Shown: in pieces, positions 1 through 8,175 of the stretch
Numbering within the stretch: position 1 is the first letter of the stretch
Layout of the letters: each line of letters begins with the position of its first letter
DNA from: Candidatus Binataceae bacterium
Lineage (GTDB): Bacteria; Desulfobacterota; Binatia; Binatales; Binataceae
Assembly: GCA_035508495.1 (NCBI GenBank)
Contig: DATJMX010000046.1
Coordinates: 1-53,159 of the forward strand
Direction of reading: 5' to 3'
Length of the DNA: 53,159 bases
Program-made: the position numbers and the translations under genes
The notes under the pieces: model-generated
Databases searched by the model: none
What the model was told of the DNA's origin: nothing
The model's input: the letters and a program-made list of their open reading frames with translations, nothing else

Positions 1-52
1 AACGCCGCGTTTCCGTTTTCATTCATTGTGGCTCAGTAACTCTTTCGCTTCC

Positions 53-90
53 GAAATCCCCCTCCCGTGAAATAACGGGCGAGGGATTTC
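53..90. repeat. Dispersed palindromic repeat, copy 1
   Basis: Imperfect dyad with 16-nt arms (53-68 and 75-90, 13 of 16 positions pairing) around the loop GAAATA. It touches the stop codon of the minus-strand aminotransferase gene. A near-identical copy lies at 7355-7388, so this is a repeat family rather than a private terminator. It could still fold as an RNA hairpin at the 3' end of the minus-strand operon; there is no U-tract after it in that direction. Confidence 0.6.
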
Positions 91-1444
91 ATGCGGCGCG
101 CCAGTCTATGTGGTCGGCTACCTCGGAGAACACCTCGTCGAGGATATCCACGCCGGCGTCGGCTTGTTCTTCTGTGATCACCAGCGGCGGATTGATCCGG
201 ATGCGCGGGAAGTAGCTCATCGAGACGAGGCCGCGCTTCAGGCACTCCAGGAAGATGTGCTCCGTCACCTTCTTGTTGAGGAGCTGCTTGCTGTCGCGAT
301 CGCGCACGAGATCGAGGCCGATCATCAACCCCTTGCCGCGCACGTCGCCGACGAATTCGTATTTCTCAACGAACTCGCGCAGCCGCCTGAGCATCTTGTC
401 GCCGACCGTGCGCGAATTGTCGACCAGCTTCTCCTTGCGAATCGTCTTGATCGTTTCCGACACGGCAACTGCCGCGAGCGGGTTTCCACCGTAGCTCGAC
501 GACGACGCGCTCGGCTTGCCGAACGGCTCGGCCTTGCCGAGCTCGTCGCTCAGCAGCACGCCCGATACCGGGAAGCCCGAGCCCATGCCCTTGCCGACGG
601 TGACGATATCGGGATCGACGCCGCTGTGCTCGACGCCCCACATCTTTCCGGTGCGGCCGAAGCCGGTGATCATTTCGTCGGCGATTAGCATCGCGCCGAG
701 GTCTTTTGCCATCGACTTGATCGCAGGCAGCCAATCCTCGGGCGGAATCACGTTGCCGGCCGTTCCCTGCATCGGCTCCACGAGGACGGCCGCGACTTCG
801 CCGGCCGAGCTGTTCTTCACCTGCTCGCGCGCGAAATCGACGCACGCCAGTCCGCACGACGGATGCTTCAACTTGAAGGGGCATCGATAACAATCGGCGT
901 ACGGTACCTGGTAACGTCCGCCGGGCAGCGGACCGTAGCCCTGCTTCGATTCGTCGCCGATCAGTCCCATCACGCCGTAAGTCTTGCCGTGGAAGCCGCC
1001 CCAGAAGCTCACGACCTCATGCTTCTTGGTGGCGGATCGCGCAAGGCGCAGAGCCGCTTCGACCGCCTCCGCACCGCCGCTGTAAAGATGCGCGCGCTTC
1101 AGGTTGCTCGGCGCAACTTCGCCGAGCAGCTTGAACGCTTCAGCACGCTCCTTGGTGGCGAATGTTCCTACATTGAGGCGCGCGACCTGATCGCCGATCG
1201 CCTTGGCGTATCCCGGATGGGCATGGCCGAGGCTGGCGACTGCGACACCGGCGAAAAAATCGACGTAGGTGTTGCCGTCGGCGTCGGTCAGCGTCGCGCC
1301 TTCGCCGTGATCGAAGGCGACGCCGGCGAGCAGCGAGATACGCTGGCGGCCGGGCGCGATATGGGCCTGTTCGTCAGCGAAGATTTCCTGTGACTTGGGT
1401 CCTGGAACCGGAGTCGTGATAGTCGGCAGCTTACCTTTAGACAT
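89..1444 (-). CDS. Class III PLP-dependent aminotransferase
   Basis: 451 residues, full length for the GABA/ornithine (class III) aminotransferase family, which moves an amino group between an omega-amino donor and a keto acid or aldehyde. The PLP lysine is Lys285 in TVGKGMGSG, and the cofactor-binding Asp is Asp256 in LIADEMITGFGRTG. A Cys cluster (Cys185, 188, 197, 201) resembles that in archaeal-type 4-aminobutyrate aminotransferases. It is the last gene of a minus-strand group (HAD, nucleotidyltransferase, ATP-grasp, aminotransferase), 41 nt after the ATP-grasp gene. The substrate is unknown: GABA is the default family guess, while the neighbours suggest an amino-containing head group or small metabolite. 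Confidence 0.85.
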   Translation of the reverse strand: MSKGKLPTITTPVPGPKSQEIFADEQAHIAPGRQRISLLAGVAFDHGEGATLTDADGNTYVDFFAGVAVASLGHAHPGYAKAIGDQVARLNVGTFATKERAEAFKLLGEVAPSNLKRAHLYSGGAEAVEAALRLARSATKKHEVVSFWGGFHGKTYGVMGLIGDESKQGYGPLPGGRYQVPYADCYRCPFKLKHPSCGLACVDFAREQVKNSSAGEVAAVLVEPMQGTAGNVIPPEDWLPAIKSMAKDLGAMLIADEMITGFGRTGKMWGVEHSGVDPDIVTVGKGMGSGFPVSGVLLSDELGKAEPFGKPSASSSSYGGNPLAAVAVSETIKTIRKEKLVDNSRTVGDKMLRRLREFVEKYEFVGDVRGKGLMIGLDLVRDRDSKQLLNKKVTEHIFLECLKRGLVSMSYFPRIRINPPLVITEEQADAGVDILDEVFSEVADHIDWRAA

Positions 1445-1485
1445 CAGGTGCGGAGTGGATGTTCCTTCCTCGTTTAGACTGGCGA

Positions 1486-2307
1486 TTATCGCGTGCGGTT
1501 CATGAGCGCCATCGCGCGCCGTGCGATCGCGCGCGCAGCTTGCGCGCGGACCCGGCTGAAACTTGGCCAGTCGTTAAAATCGATAATCGCAAAGCGATCG
1601 CCACTCAAGACCGCGTCGCCGCCCCAGGCCTCGAGGCCCAGCGCCAAGGCCGCGCGTGAAGCGGCATCAGACAGTTCGCGCACAGCGGCTTCGGGGATCT
1701 CATCTTGCTCGGGCAGCGCCGAGAAAAATGTTCCGCCGCTGACGCCGTAGAACTTCACGACGTTGCCGAGCGCTTCCTGCTGGAGATAGGCGAAGCGCAC
1801 GCCGCGCTCGGCGAAACCATTCAACACCGATTCGAGCTGATTGCGGCCGACCACGCGCTGCACGTCCTCGTTGCCGAGTGCATGCAGATCGCCGCGCTTG
1901 ACGAACATCCCGCCGCTCAGATCCATCCCGAGCAGGCGGCGCAGGTCGAGCGGCTCTCCGGTCGACACGAGCGCACCCGCGGGCGCTGGAACTCCAGCGT
2001 GTTGCAGACCCGGCGCGAGCAGATCGCGATAGCAGTTGCGGATCGCAAGCGCTGAATTCATCGTGACGGCTCCGGCCTGCTCGACCTCGGCGAGGCGCTT
2101 CAGCGGACGCTCGCCCTGGCACATCGCGAGGATCAGATCGGCTTCAACCGGCACGCCGTCGCCGAAGCTCTGCGCGTCGATGGCGGACGTTTCGAATCCT
2201 TCACGGGCAAGCTCGGCCAGCGCGCCGTCGAGAATGGCGGCGTCGGCTTCGACCTTGCCCGGGGAAAATTCGGGCTCTCTATAAACTCCCAAAGCACGGT
2301 AGCTCAT
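1486..2307 (-). CDS. ATP-grasp-like protein
   Basis: 273 residues. The C-terminal part fits the ATP-grasp fold: a lysine-bearing strand (GGMFVKRGD), a middle region with YLQQEALGN, and a final metal-ligand segment AIIDFNDWPSF that matches the usual D-x-N-x-x-P closing motif. Such enzymes join a carboxylate to an amine or thiol through an acyl-phosphate, using ATP. The start codon overlaps the stop of the upstream nucleotidyltransferase in an ATGA arrangement, so the two are translationally coupled. I do not recognise a specific ligase; the carboxylate substrate is unknown. The fold assignment is by motif only. Confidence 0.55.
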   Translation of the reverse strand: MSYRALGVYREPEFSPGKVEADAAILDGALAELAREGFETSAIDAQSFGDGVPVEADLILAMCQGERPLKRLAEVEQAGAVTMNSALAIRNCYRDLLAPGLQHAGVPAPAGALVSTGEPLDLRRLLGMDLSGGMFVKRGDLHALGNEDVQRVVGRNQLESVLNGFAERGVRFAYLQQEALGNVVKFYGVSGGTFFSALPEQDEIPEAAVRELSDAASRAALALGLEAWGGDAVLSGDRFAIIDFNDWPSFSRVRAQAARAIARRAMALMNRTR

Positions 2308-3020
2308 TGAATGCTCCGTATTGCGCGGCGTGCGGCGTCGAGATCGTTCAGCTCGTCCACGTCGATCGCGCCCTCAATTTCGATCGCGTGGAGATTCATC
2401 TGATTGTCGATCAGCAAAGCCAGAAATCGACGGAGTGCATCGAGGCCGGCGCGCCGCGCGTCGCCCGCCAAATCGAATATCCGAGTGTGCAGGAAGTACA
2501 GCCCCGCCGTAACGAAAAGATTTTGCTCGCTGCCGAGGTGGGTGATCAAGCCTCCTTGATTGACATTTGCGAACAGGGGTTTGCGATCGCCACGCCATTG
2601 CGTGACAGCGAGCGCGCCTGCGATACGTTGGTCGCCGCACGACGCAATTTTCCGTTGCGCCTCGCGCACGAAGCGCGACATTTCCGCTTGCGGCACGATC
2701 GCATCGACGGTCGCTGCGATGAACCATCCCGGCTCGATAAATTCGCCGAGCGTGAGCATCGTCTCCATCGAATTGGCGGTATCGCGCACGACGACTTTGA
2801 CGCTTGGCGGCACCGGCAGTTTCAGCTCATCGGCGATTCGCGCTGTTTCCGAATTGACGATCGCCAGCACCGACGAGGCGCCGGCGTCGAGCAGCGCGCG
2901 CGCCTGCCGCGCGAGCATCGTGTCCCCGCCAAGCTCGACCAGCGGCTTGGGTAAATCGGCGCCCGACGCGCGAAGTCGTTCGCCACGTCCTGCGGCTATG
3001 ATCGCTCCCTGCAACTTCAT
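2304..3020 (-). CDS. Nucleotidyltransferase (sugar/inositol-phosphate cytidylyltransferase type)
   Basis: About 238 residues. The N-terminus carries the nucleotidyltransferase signature: IIAAGRGERL, then PKPLVELGG with the conserved lysine. A metal-binding Asp is likely in IAATVDAIVP. This family transfers NMP from CTP or another NTP to a phosphorylated sugar, polyol or alcohol. The upstream frame allows GTG starts at 3026 and 3023, but ATG at 3020 aligns best with the family N-terminus. The gene sits 7 nt after the HAD stop and overlaps the ATP-grasp start. A CDP-alcohol phosphatidyltransferase is encoded divergently, so making a CDP-activated head group is a reasonable inference, not shown. 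Confidence 0.75.
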   Translation of the reverse strand: MKLQGAIIAAGRGERLRASGADLPKPLVELGGDTMLARQARALLDAGASSVLAIVNSETARIADELKLPVPPSVKVVVRDTANSMETMLTLGEFIEPGWFIAATVDAIVPQAEMSRFVREAQRKIASCGDQRIAGALAVTQWRGDRKPLFANVNQGGLITHLGSEQNLFVTAGLYFLHTRIFDLAGDARRAGLDALRRFLALLIDNQMNLHAIEIEGAIDVDELNDLDAARRAIRSIQ

Positions 3021-3027
3021 CACCACT

Positions 3028-3753
3028 TCACCATGCGATCCGATTCAAACCCTCGAGCGATGCGATCGTGAAATCCGCGATAGCGTCGCGATCGGCAATT
3101 CCATTGGGATGCGGCTGATACCACACCGTTCGCATCCCAAGCTGGTGCGCCGGTTTGCAATCCTTGTCGAGCGAATCGCCGATCATCGCCGCATCAGCGG
3201 GCGATAACCTGAGAGACTTCAGAGCCGCCTGAAAAATTCCCGGCTCAGGCTTGAAGATCTTTACGCGGCTCGAATCCGCGATCGCTGAAAAATAGTTCCT
3301 GATTGCCCCATCCTCGAGGATCGTTTCGAGGTTACCGTAGAAATTTGAAACAACGCCCATCGCAAATTTGTTCCCGAGGCTGTCGAGTGCGCGCCTGCTG
3401 TCAGCCATTCCGGCTTTCGTTTCGGTCACGAACGATGAAGTCACCTGCTCGACCATCCGATGCCGGCCTTTGCCGTCAGCGCCCTCGATCATCGTTCGAA
3501 TCCGCTCGGGACCGTTCGCGCGCAGAAACTCCATCTGATGTCCGACGAGAAAACGAATCAGGTCCGTCAGGCCAAAGCGCGATACGATCTTGGTCGCGCC
3601 GTAGCCGGTTTTAGTCGCGTGATCGAAGGCCGGATCGAGCTCTGCGCGTTCGATTTCTATTCCCGCCGCGCGATACTGTGCGAGGAATCGATCGAGCCAG
3701 TGCGTCGGTCCGTCCAGAGTTCCGCCGAAGTCGAACAGCAGGCCTTTGACCAT
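3028..3753 (-). CDS. HAD-superfamily hydrolase
   Basis: About 241 residues from ATG 3753. Motif I is LLFDFGGTLD (nucleophile Asp, with the second Asp replaced by Gly as in many HAD members), motif II GVVSNFYG, motif III lysine in KIFKPEPG, and motif IV AMIGDSLDKD. These show a phosphatase or phosphatase-like enzyme of the haloacid dehalogenase superfamily, cytosolic. The frame is open to 3873, but the extra 40 residues are not family-like, and the ATG at 3753 directly precedes the first strand with GAGGCGG about 11 nt upstream. It is the first gene of the minus-strand group. The 170-bp gap to the divergent gene should hold both promoters; I see no clear consensus there. Confidence 0.75.
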   Translation of the reverse strand: MVKGLLFDFGGTLDGPTHWLDRFLAQYRAAGIEIERAELDPAFDHATKTGYGATKIVSRFGLTDLIRFLVGHQMEFLRANGPERIRTMIEGADGKGRHRMVEQVTSSFVTETKAGMADSRRALDSLGNKFAMGVVSNFYGNLETILEDGAIRNYFSAIADSSRVKIFKPEPGIFQAALKSLRLSPADAAMIGDSLDKDCKPAHQLGMRTVWYQPHPNGIADRDAIADFTIASLEGLNRIAW

Positions 3754-3923
3754 TACAAGCAGCCGCCTCAAAGTGTACCAGCCGCGACCCACCGCCTCTA
3801 TAACGGATGGGATTACGGATTGGTGACGCAGTCCCGCAAAACTCGGCTGCATTGACTCCTGCTTCGTAGGCATCTAAGAAAAAACGCTCGTTTCGCACCC
3901 GCGTAACATTTCGGAGATCCCAT

Positions 3924-4538
3924 TTGCGCTCAGCGCTCGCGATTCTTGTCCGCCCGCTCACAGCCCTGCTCGTGATCGTCGCTTTGATCGGAACGCGAAC
4001 AGCATCGAATGCGGCAGCACCGCCATCAGCGCGGGCGACGGTCGAGCAAATGCTCGACGGCATACGCAAGCTGCGTACCACGACTGACCAATCAACGCGC
4101 GCCAGTATAATCGCGTCGATCAACGACTCTCTCGCGCTTCGGACGCTCGCCAAGCAGGCGCTCGGCGCGCAATGGAGCAAGCTCGATACTGCGGAGCGCA
4201 GCCACTTCGTTGCGCTGCTAGCGCAATTGCTCGAAAAAGTCGCATACCCGCGCGCGGCACAATTCTTCAGCGGAATCGAAATCAAACTGGGCGCTGAGAC
4301 ATCAAAGGGCACGGACGAAATTGTGCCGAGCACTGTCAAAAGAGACGACGGATCGGCAGTTTCCATCAACTATGTGCTCGAGCGGCAGGGCGGGCGATGG
4401 CGTGTGGCCGATATCATGCTCGACGGCGAGAGTCTTGCCGCCACGGTCACGACGCAGATTCAGGCTGTGATGAAAAGCAGCTCGTACAAAGGGCTCGTGG
4501 CGCAGATGCAACGGCAGCTACAGCAGAACGGCTCATGA
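3924..4538 (+). CDS. MlaC/Ttg2D-like periplasmic lipid-binding protein
   Basis: 204 residues with a TTG start, GGAG 7 nt upstream, and a Sec signal peptide (LLVIVALIGTRTASNAAA). The mature part matches the toluene-tolerance/MlaC family: RKLRTTTDQSTRASI, a central helical region, RGAQFFSGIEIKL-type strand region, and a C-terminal YVLERQGGRWRVADIMLDG module seen in most members. MlaC shuttles phospholipids between the MlaA complex and the MlaFEDB transporter; HpnM of hopanoid loci is in the same family. No mlaFED genes are nearby. The neighbour is a phospholipid-type transferase, so a role in moving the lipid made by this locus is an inference. Confidence 0.75.
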   Translation: MRSALAILVRPLTALLVIVALIGTRTASNAAAPPSARATVEQMLDGIRKLRTTTDQSTRASIIASINDSLALRTLAKQALGAQWSKLDTAERSHFVALLAQLLEKVAYPRAAQFFSGIEIKLGAETSKGTDEIVPSTVKRDDGSAVSINYVLERQGGRWRVADIMLDGESLAATVTTQIQAVMKSSSYKGLVAQMQRQLQQNGS

Positions 4539-4641
4539 AAAGATGCCGTTTGAAGAAGCAAACCTACTCGCTATCGCTTTAAGAGCATGTTACCTTGTGC
4601 CCCATTGACCGATCGCTCAGGCGGTCAGGTGAAGACAAAAT

Positions 4642-5820
4642 TTGATTGAAACCGCGCTAATATCGGCCCCTTCCCGCGCAAATAACAGCATTTTCGGCCG
4701 CCCGCTGCTCGAACGCCTGATGCTCAATTGCGAGCGCGCCGGAGTGAAGCGCTTCGTTATCGAAGTCGCTCCCGGGCAGCGCGATGAAATCCAGAGTTCG
4801 CTCGGCCGCTTCAAGAATGGGGCAAACATCACCCTCGTCGATTCGGCCGACGACGCGCTGAAACAGGATGGCCTTGGGCCTGAGACGCGCGCGCTCGCGC
4901 TTTCAGGAAACCTCGTCCTCGCCAAGTCTCATCTGGCCCGGATTATTGCGGACTCCGACGCGAATCCTTCGTCAGTCGTACGCACTTCAACCACGGACTA
5001 CGATCGCGGCGGCGAAATCGCCGTCGGCCCGATTGGCGAGATCCTGAAGGGCAGCGGCCTTGGCAACGATATTCGCCGCGATTCATCGACGCTTTTACCG
5101 TTTGCGCTGAACGGTCGCCTCGAGGATCGCGATGAGGCCGAGCTGCGCCTTGCGCGTGAGCTGCGCAATGAAACCGCCGCCAAAGACGCGATTCTCGCAC
5201 GCCTCATCGATCGCAAGCTCTCGTGGCAAATCAGCTATCGCCTCGCGCAGACCAAGATCACGCCCAACCAGGTGACGATCGCCAACACGATCCTCGGCGT
5301 CGGCACGGCCTGGCTCTTTTCGATTCCGGGCTACTGGACCCGGCTCCTGGCATCAATTCTGTTTCTCTTTTCCGTCACGCTCGACGGCGTCGACGGCGAG
5401 CTTGCGCGCCTTCAGATGTCGGAGTCGAAGTTTGGCGGCCAGCTCGATATTTTCACCGACAACGTCGTACACGTCGCGCTGTTTATCGGCCTCTTCCTCG
5501 GATGCTATCGCGCGAGCATGAGCCGCGCGTACCTTTACCTGATTCCGTTGGTGCTCGGCGGCTTCGCGATGTGCGCGTTCGCAACCTGGCGCGCGTTTCG
5601 GATTCGTGGCGACCAAGCCGCCAAGTGGCTCGACGCCGTCGACCGATGGAGCGGCCGCGACTTCGCCTATATCCTTGTGGTATTGGCACTAATCGATCGG
5701 TTAGAGTGGTTCGCTTGGGGGACCGCTTTCGGTACTTACGTATTCGCGTTCGCCCTGATGTGGCTTACTGCCCGACGGGTCAGCCCGGCCGGGCTTGATG
5801 GGAAGGGATCACAAGAATGA
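4642..5820 (+). CDS. CDP-alcohol phosphatidyltransferase with degenerate N-terminal nucleotidyltransferase-like domain
   Basis: 392 residues from a TTG start. The C-terminal half (about 195-385) is a membrane CDP-alcohol phosphatidyltransferase: the D-x2-D-G-x2-A-R-x8-G-x3-D-x3-D motif is complete, with Asp248, Asp251, Asp269 and Asp273. It is followed by several hydrophobic helices. The N-terminal 190 residues look like a nucleotidyltransferase fold (GRPLLERLMLNCERAGVKRF) but the glycine-rich signature and PK motif are missing. Architecture resembles the bifunctional inositol-phosphate cytidylyltransferase/DIPP synthase family, with the first activity probably lost. The stop overlaps the radical SAM start (ATGA). 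Product unknown; a phospholipid with a non-standard head group is the likely class. Confidence 0.8.
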   Translation: MIETALISAPSRANNSIFGRPLLERLMLNCERAGVKRFVIEVAPGQRDEIQSSLGRFKNGANITLVDSADDALKQDGLGPETRALALSGNLVLAKSHLARIIADSDANPSSVVRTSTTDYDRGGEIAVGPIGEILKGSGLGNDIRRDSSTLLPFALNGRLEDRDEAELRLARELRNETAAKDAILARLIDRKLSWQISYRLAQTKITPNQVTIANTILGVGTAWLFSIPGYWTRLLASILFLFSVTLDGVDGELARLQMSESKFGGQLDIFTDNVVHVALFIGLFLGCYRASMSRAYLYLIPLVLGGFAMCAFATWRAFRIRGDQAAKWLDAVDRWSGRDFAYILVVLALIDRLEWFAWGTAFGTYVFAFALMWLTARRVSPAGLDGKGSQE

Positions 5821-7148
5821 CAGGCAAAAAGCCCAAAATCCTGCTGGTGCAACCTACCACCGTCCACCTCGACGGCACTCCGCACAAGTCGCGATGGCGG
5901 CTCATTATGGGTCTCATGATCCCTCTGATGGCAGGACTCACGCCCGACGAATACGACGTCACGCTGTGCGATGAGCGCCTCGAAGACATCAACTGGGATG
6001 GCGGATGGGATCTCGTCGGCATGACCACGACCATCGGCGCGTCGCTGCGTGCGTACAAGCTTGGTGACGAGTTCCGCCGCCGTGGTATCCCCGTGGTTTT
6101 CGGCGGTTTCCATGCGACCCTTCAAACTGAGGAAGCACTCAGACACTGCGACGCCGTCGTGCAGGGCGAGGCCGACCTGGTGTGGCCCGAGCTTCTGCAG
6201 GATTGGCGCGACGGCAAGCTCAAGCAGGTTTACAAGGCCGACAAAGTTCACGATCTCAAGAACCTGCCTCGTCCGCGACACGAGCTGCTCAAGCTGAATC
6301 GCTACATGTTCAAGGCGGTGCCGATCCAGGCCAGCCGTGGATGCCCCTATCGCTGCTCGTTCTGCGAGATCCCGGTTTTCTACGAAGGCTCGTATCGCAC
6401 GCGCCCAATCGGCGACATCGTCGAAGAGATCAAGCAGACAATAAAGATCACGGGCTTTCGCCGCTTCCAGTTCATCGACGATCAGATCACCGGCAAGCAC
6501 AAGTTCGCCAAGGAGCTGTTCAAGGCGCTCGAGCCGCTGAACATTCGCTTCTCGTGCCTGTGGACGGTCAACTCGAATCACGACGAAGACCTGCTCGATC
6601 TCGCGGCCAAGGCGGGAGTGTTCCACGTCAATATCGGCGTGGAATCGATCAGCCAGGAATCGCTACTGTCGATGAACAAGATCCAGAACCACTCGGGCCA
6701 GTACAAGAAACTGCTCGGGCGCCTGGAGAAATACGGCATCTACTATTCGCTGAACTTCCTGTTCGGCCTCGAGGAAGATCATCCGAAGATTTTCGACGAC
6801 ACGCTCAAGTTCCTGCACGAGGTGAGGGCGCCCGAGGCGTTCTTCAACACCGTGACGCCGCGCAAGGGCACGCCGATGCGCACCCAGCTCGAAGCCGAGG
6901 GCCGCGTCATCATTCCCGACGCCGACCTTTACACCAACAACTTCCGCTGCATGTTCGTGCCGAAGCGGCTCTCGCCGCAGGAAGTCGAAGAAGGTGTGTG
7001 GCGCTGCACGAAGGAATTCTATTCGATGAAGTCGATGTTCAAGCGGTTGCTCCTGCCGCCGGGCAAATTCACCTGGCAGGGCCTCACCGAGAACATGCTC
7101 TTCTGGTACGGCGCCAAGCGCCAGATCGATCCGGTCGACTATTATTGA
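5817..7148 (+). CDS. Cobalamin-binding-domain radical SAM protein
   Basis: 443 residues. Residues 1-135 form a B12-binding-like Rossmann domain (VGMTTTIGAS, VVFGGFHATLQTEEAL, VVQGEADLVWPELL). The radical SAM core follows with the [4Fe-4S] motif CPYRCSFC (Cys176, 180, 183) and a GVES segment typical of the Elp3/MiaB-like core. Members methylate or cyclise unreactive carbons, often in lipid, bacteriochlorophyll, hopanoid or antibiotic synthesis. It is coupled to the CDP-alcohol phosphatidyltransferase by a 4-nt overlap. The substrate is not evident; a lipid or head-group modification is inferred from context. It is not close to HpnH or HpnJ as far as I can judge by eye. Confidence 0.85.
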   Translation: MTGKKPKILLVQPTTVHLDGTPHKSRWRLIMGLMIPLMAGLTPDEYDVTLCDERLEDINWDGGWDLVGMTTTIGASLRAYKLGDEFRRRGIPVVFGGFHATLQTEEALRHCDAVVQGEADLVWPELLQDWRDGKLKQVYKADKVHDLKNLPRPRHELLKLNRYMFKAVPIQASRGCPYRCSFCEIPVFYEGSYRTRPIGDIVEEIKQTIKITGFRRFQFIDDQITGKHKFAKELFKALEPLNIRFSCLWTVNSNHDEDLLDLAAKAGVFHVNIGVESISQESLLSMNKIQNHSGQYKKLLGRLEKYGIYYSLNFLFGLEEDHPKIFDDTLKFLHEVRAPEAFFNTVTPRKGTPMRTQLEAEGRVIIPDADLYTNNFRCMFVPKRLSPQEVEEGVWRCTKEFYSMKSMFKRLLLPPGKFTWQGLTENMLFWYGAKRQIDPVDYY

Positions 7149-7170
7149 TGCTGACTCTGAATCCCTCAGG

Positions 7171-7390
7171 CACCCTCTCCCGTTAAGTCACGGGAGAGGG
7201 TGGCTGACGCGCGAAATCGCGCGCCAGCCAGGTGAGGGTGCAGGATCATCGAGCTGTCAGTCACACTCGAATTCAGGATCCTCAATTAGCTCTTCGCTGT
7301 AACTCAACTTTCCAGAACCCTCACCTGACCGCGGCGCCTTTGGCGCGCCGGCGACCCCCTCCCGTGAAATAACGGGCGCAGGATTTCAGA
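7171..7390. repeat. Cluster of palindromic repeats (REP-like) between convergent genes
   Basis: Three nested palindromes fill the gap between the convergent radical SAM and VOC genes. First, perfect 13-bp arms 7171-7183 and 7190-7202 with loop TAAGTC. Second, a GC-rich dyad at about 7202-7229 (GCGCGC core). Third, the copy of the 53-90 repeat at 7355-7388. The left part (ending in AGGTGAGGG) and the part from 7317 (starting CCCTCACCT) are roughly inverted relative to each other, so the whole is a large imperfect inverted repeat. The arrangement resembles REP doublets and may terminate transcription from both sides. Confidence 0.65.
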
Positions 7391-7415
7391 GGGCTCGGAC
7401 GTCGCTAACAATCAG

Positions 7416-7829
7416 TTACGCGAGCAGGCCTTTGCCTGGGACGTGATTGATCTCGAGCCGGATACCGTCGGGGTCCTCGAACAGCACTGAATAGTAGCCC
7501 GGCGCCCAGGCACCCTCCTCGGGTGGATGCACGATCTTCGCGCCGAGCGACTGGACGAAGCGATACGCCTCGTCGACATCGGCGCGCTCGCGGGCGCGAA
7601 AGCATGCATGATGCAGCCCGACGCGGCGCTGGACAAATTTCTCACCGCGATACCGCTCGTCGCAACGCATAATTCCAACTGCGGTCCTTCCGCCGACGCA
7701 ATAGAGCATCTCTTCGCTTTGAATCACCGGTTTGAGTCCGAGAAAAACGAGCAGTTTCTCGTAGAATGCGTAGCATTTCTCGAAATCGCTGACGGTAAGA
7801 ATTACGTGCGCCATGCCATTGATTTCCAC
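7416..7829 (-). CDS. VOC (glyoxalase/bleomycin resistance/dioxygenase) family protein
   Basis: 137 residues, two beta-alpha-beta-beta-beta modules: an N-terminal MAHVILTVSDFEKCYAFYEKL and a second starting GLHHACFRARERADVDEAYRF. Candidate metal ligands are His8 (or near) in the first module, His in GLHHACF and the final Glu in IRLEINHV. GTG start with GGAGA about 8 nt upstream; an ATG 15 nt downstream is an alternative. The family includes glyoxalase I, extradiol dioxygenases and resistance proteins; nothing here selects one. It is convergent with the radical SAM gene across a repeat cluster. Confidence 0.7.
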   Translation of the reverse strand: MEINGMAHVILTVSDFEKCYAFYEKLLVFLGLKPVIQSEEMLYCVGGRTAVGIMRCDERYRGEKFVQRRVGLHHACFRARERADVDEAYRFVQSLGAKIVHPPEEGAWAPGYYSVLFEDPDGIRLEINHVPGKGLLA

Positions 7830-8175
7830 GCGATGTCTCCTTGTCCTTGAAATGATTACAATTTGTTAAGGAATCGCTCTCGCCAAAGGTCCTCGTAGGT
7901 TAACTTTTGACCCTCTATCGCATCCTCATCCGAAGAAATGCGGTTTAATCGGCGAATCTCTAAAGTATGATTGATTCACACAAACAATTGAATCGGGAAT
8001 CGGCATATCCGTCGGATCGCACGCCCCGCCTTTCAGGTTGCGGCTTTTGGTTGTTCATTTGGGATTAACCGTCAGTCACTTTTCTGCGCGCTTTTCGTTG
8101 CGATTAACGTTCATGATGAATATTATGCCGACTGTTCGTTTTCTTCATCAACGGTTTAGTTTTTAGGAGGGGACA
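7830..8175. other. Gene-free divergent upstream region
   Basis: About 346 bp between the divergent VOC and lipoprotein genes with no credible reading frame. It is clearly more AT-rich than its surroundings (for example ACACAAACAATTGAATC near 7978 and TTAACGTTCATGATGAATAT near 8104), as expected for a promoter region. The one strong element is the ribosome binding site AGGAGGGG at 8166-8173, 3 nt before the lipoprotein ATG. I could not pick a convincing -35/-10 pair. Confidence 0.4.
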
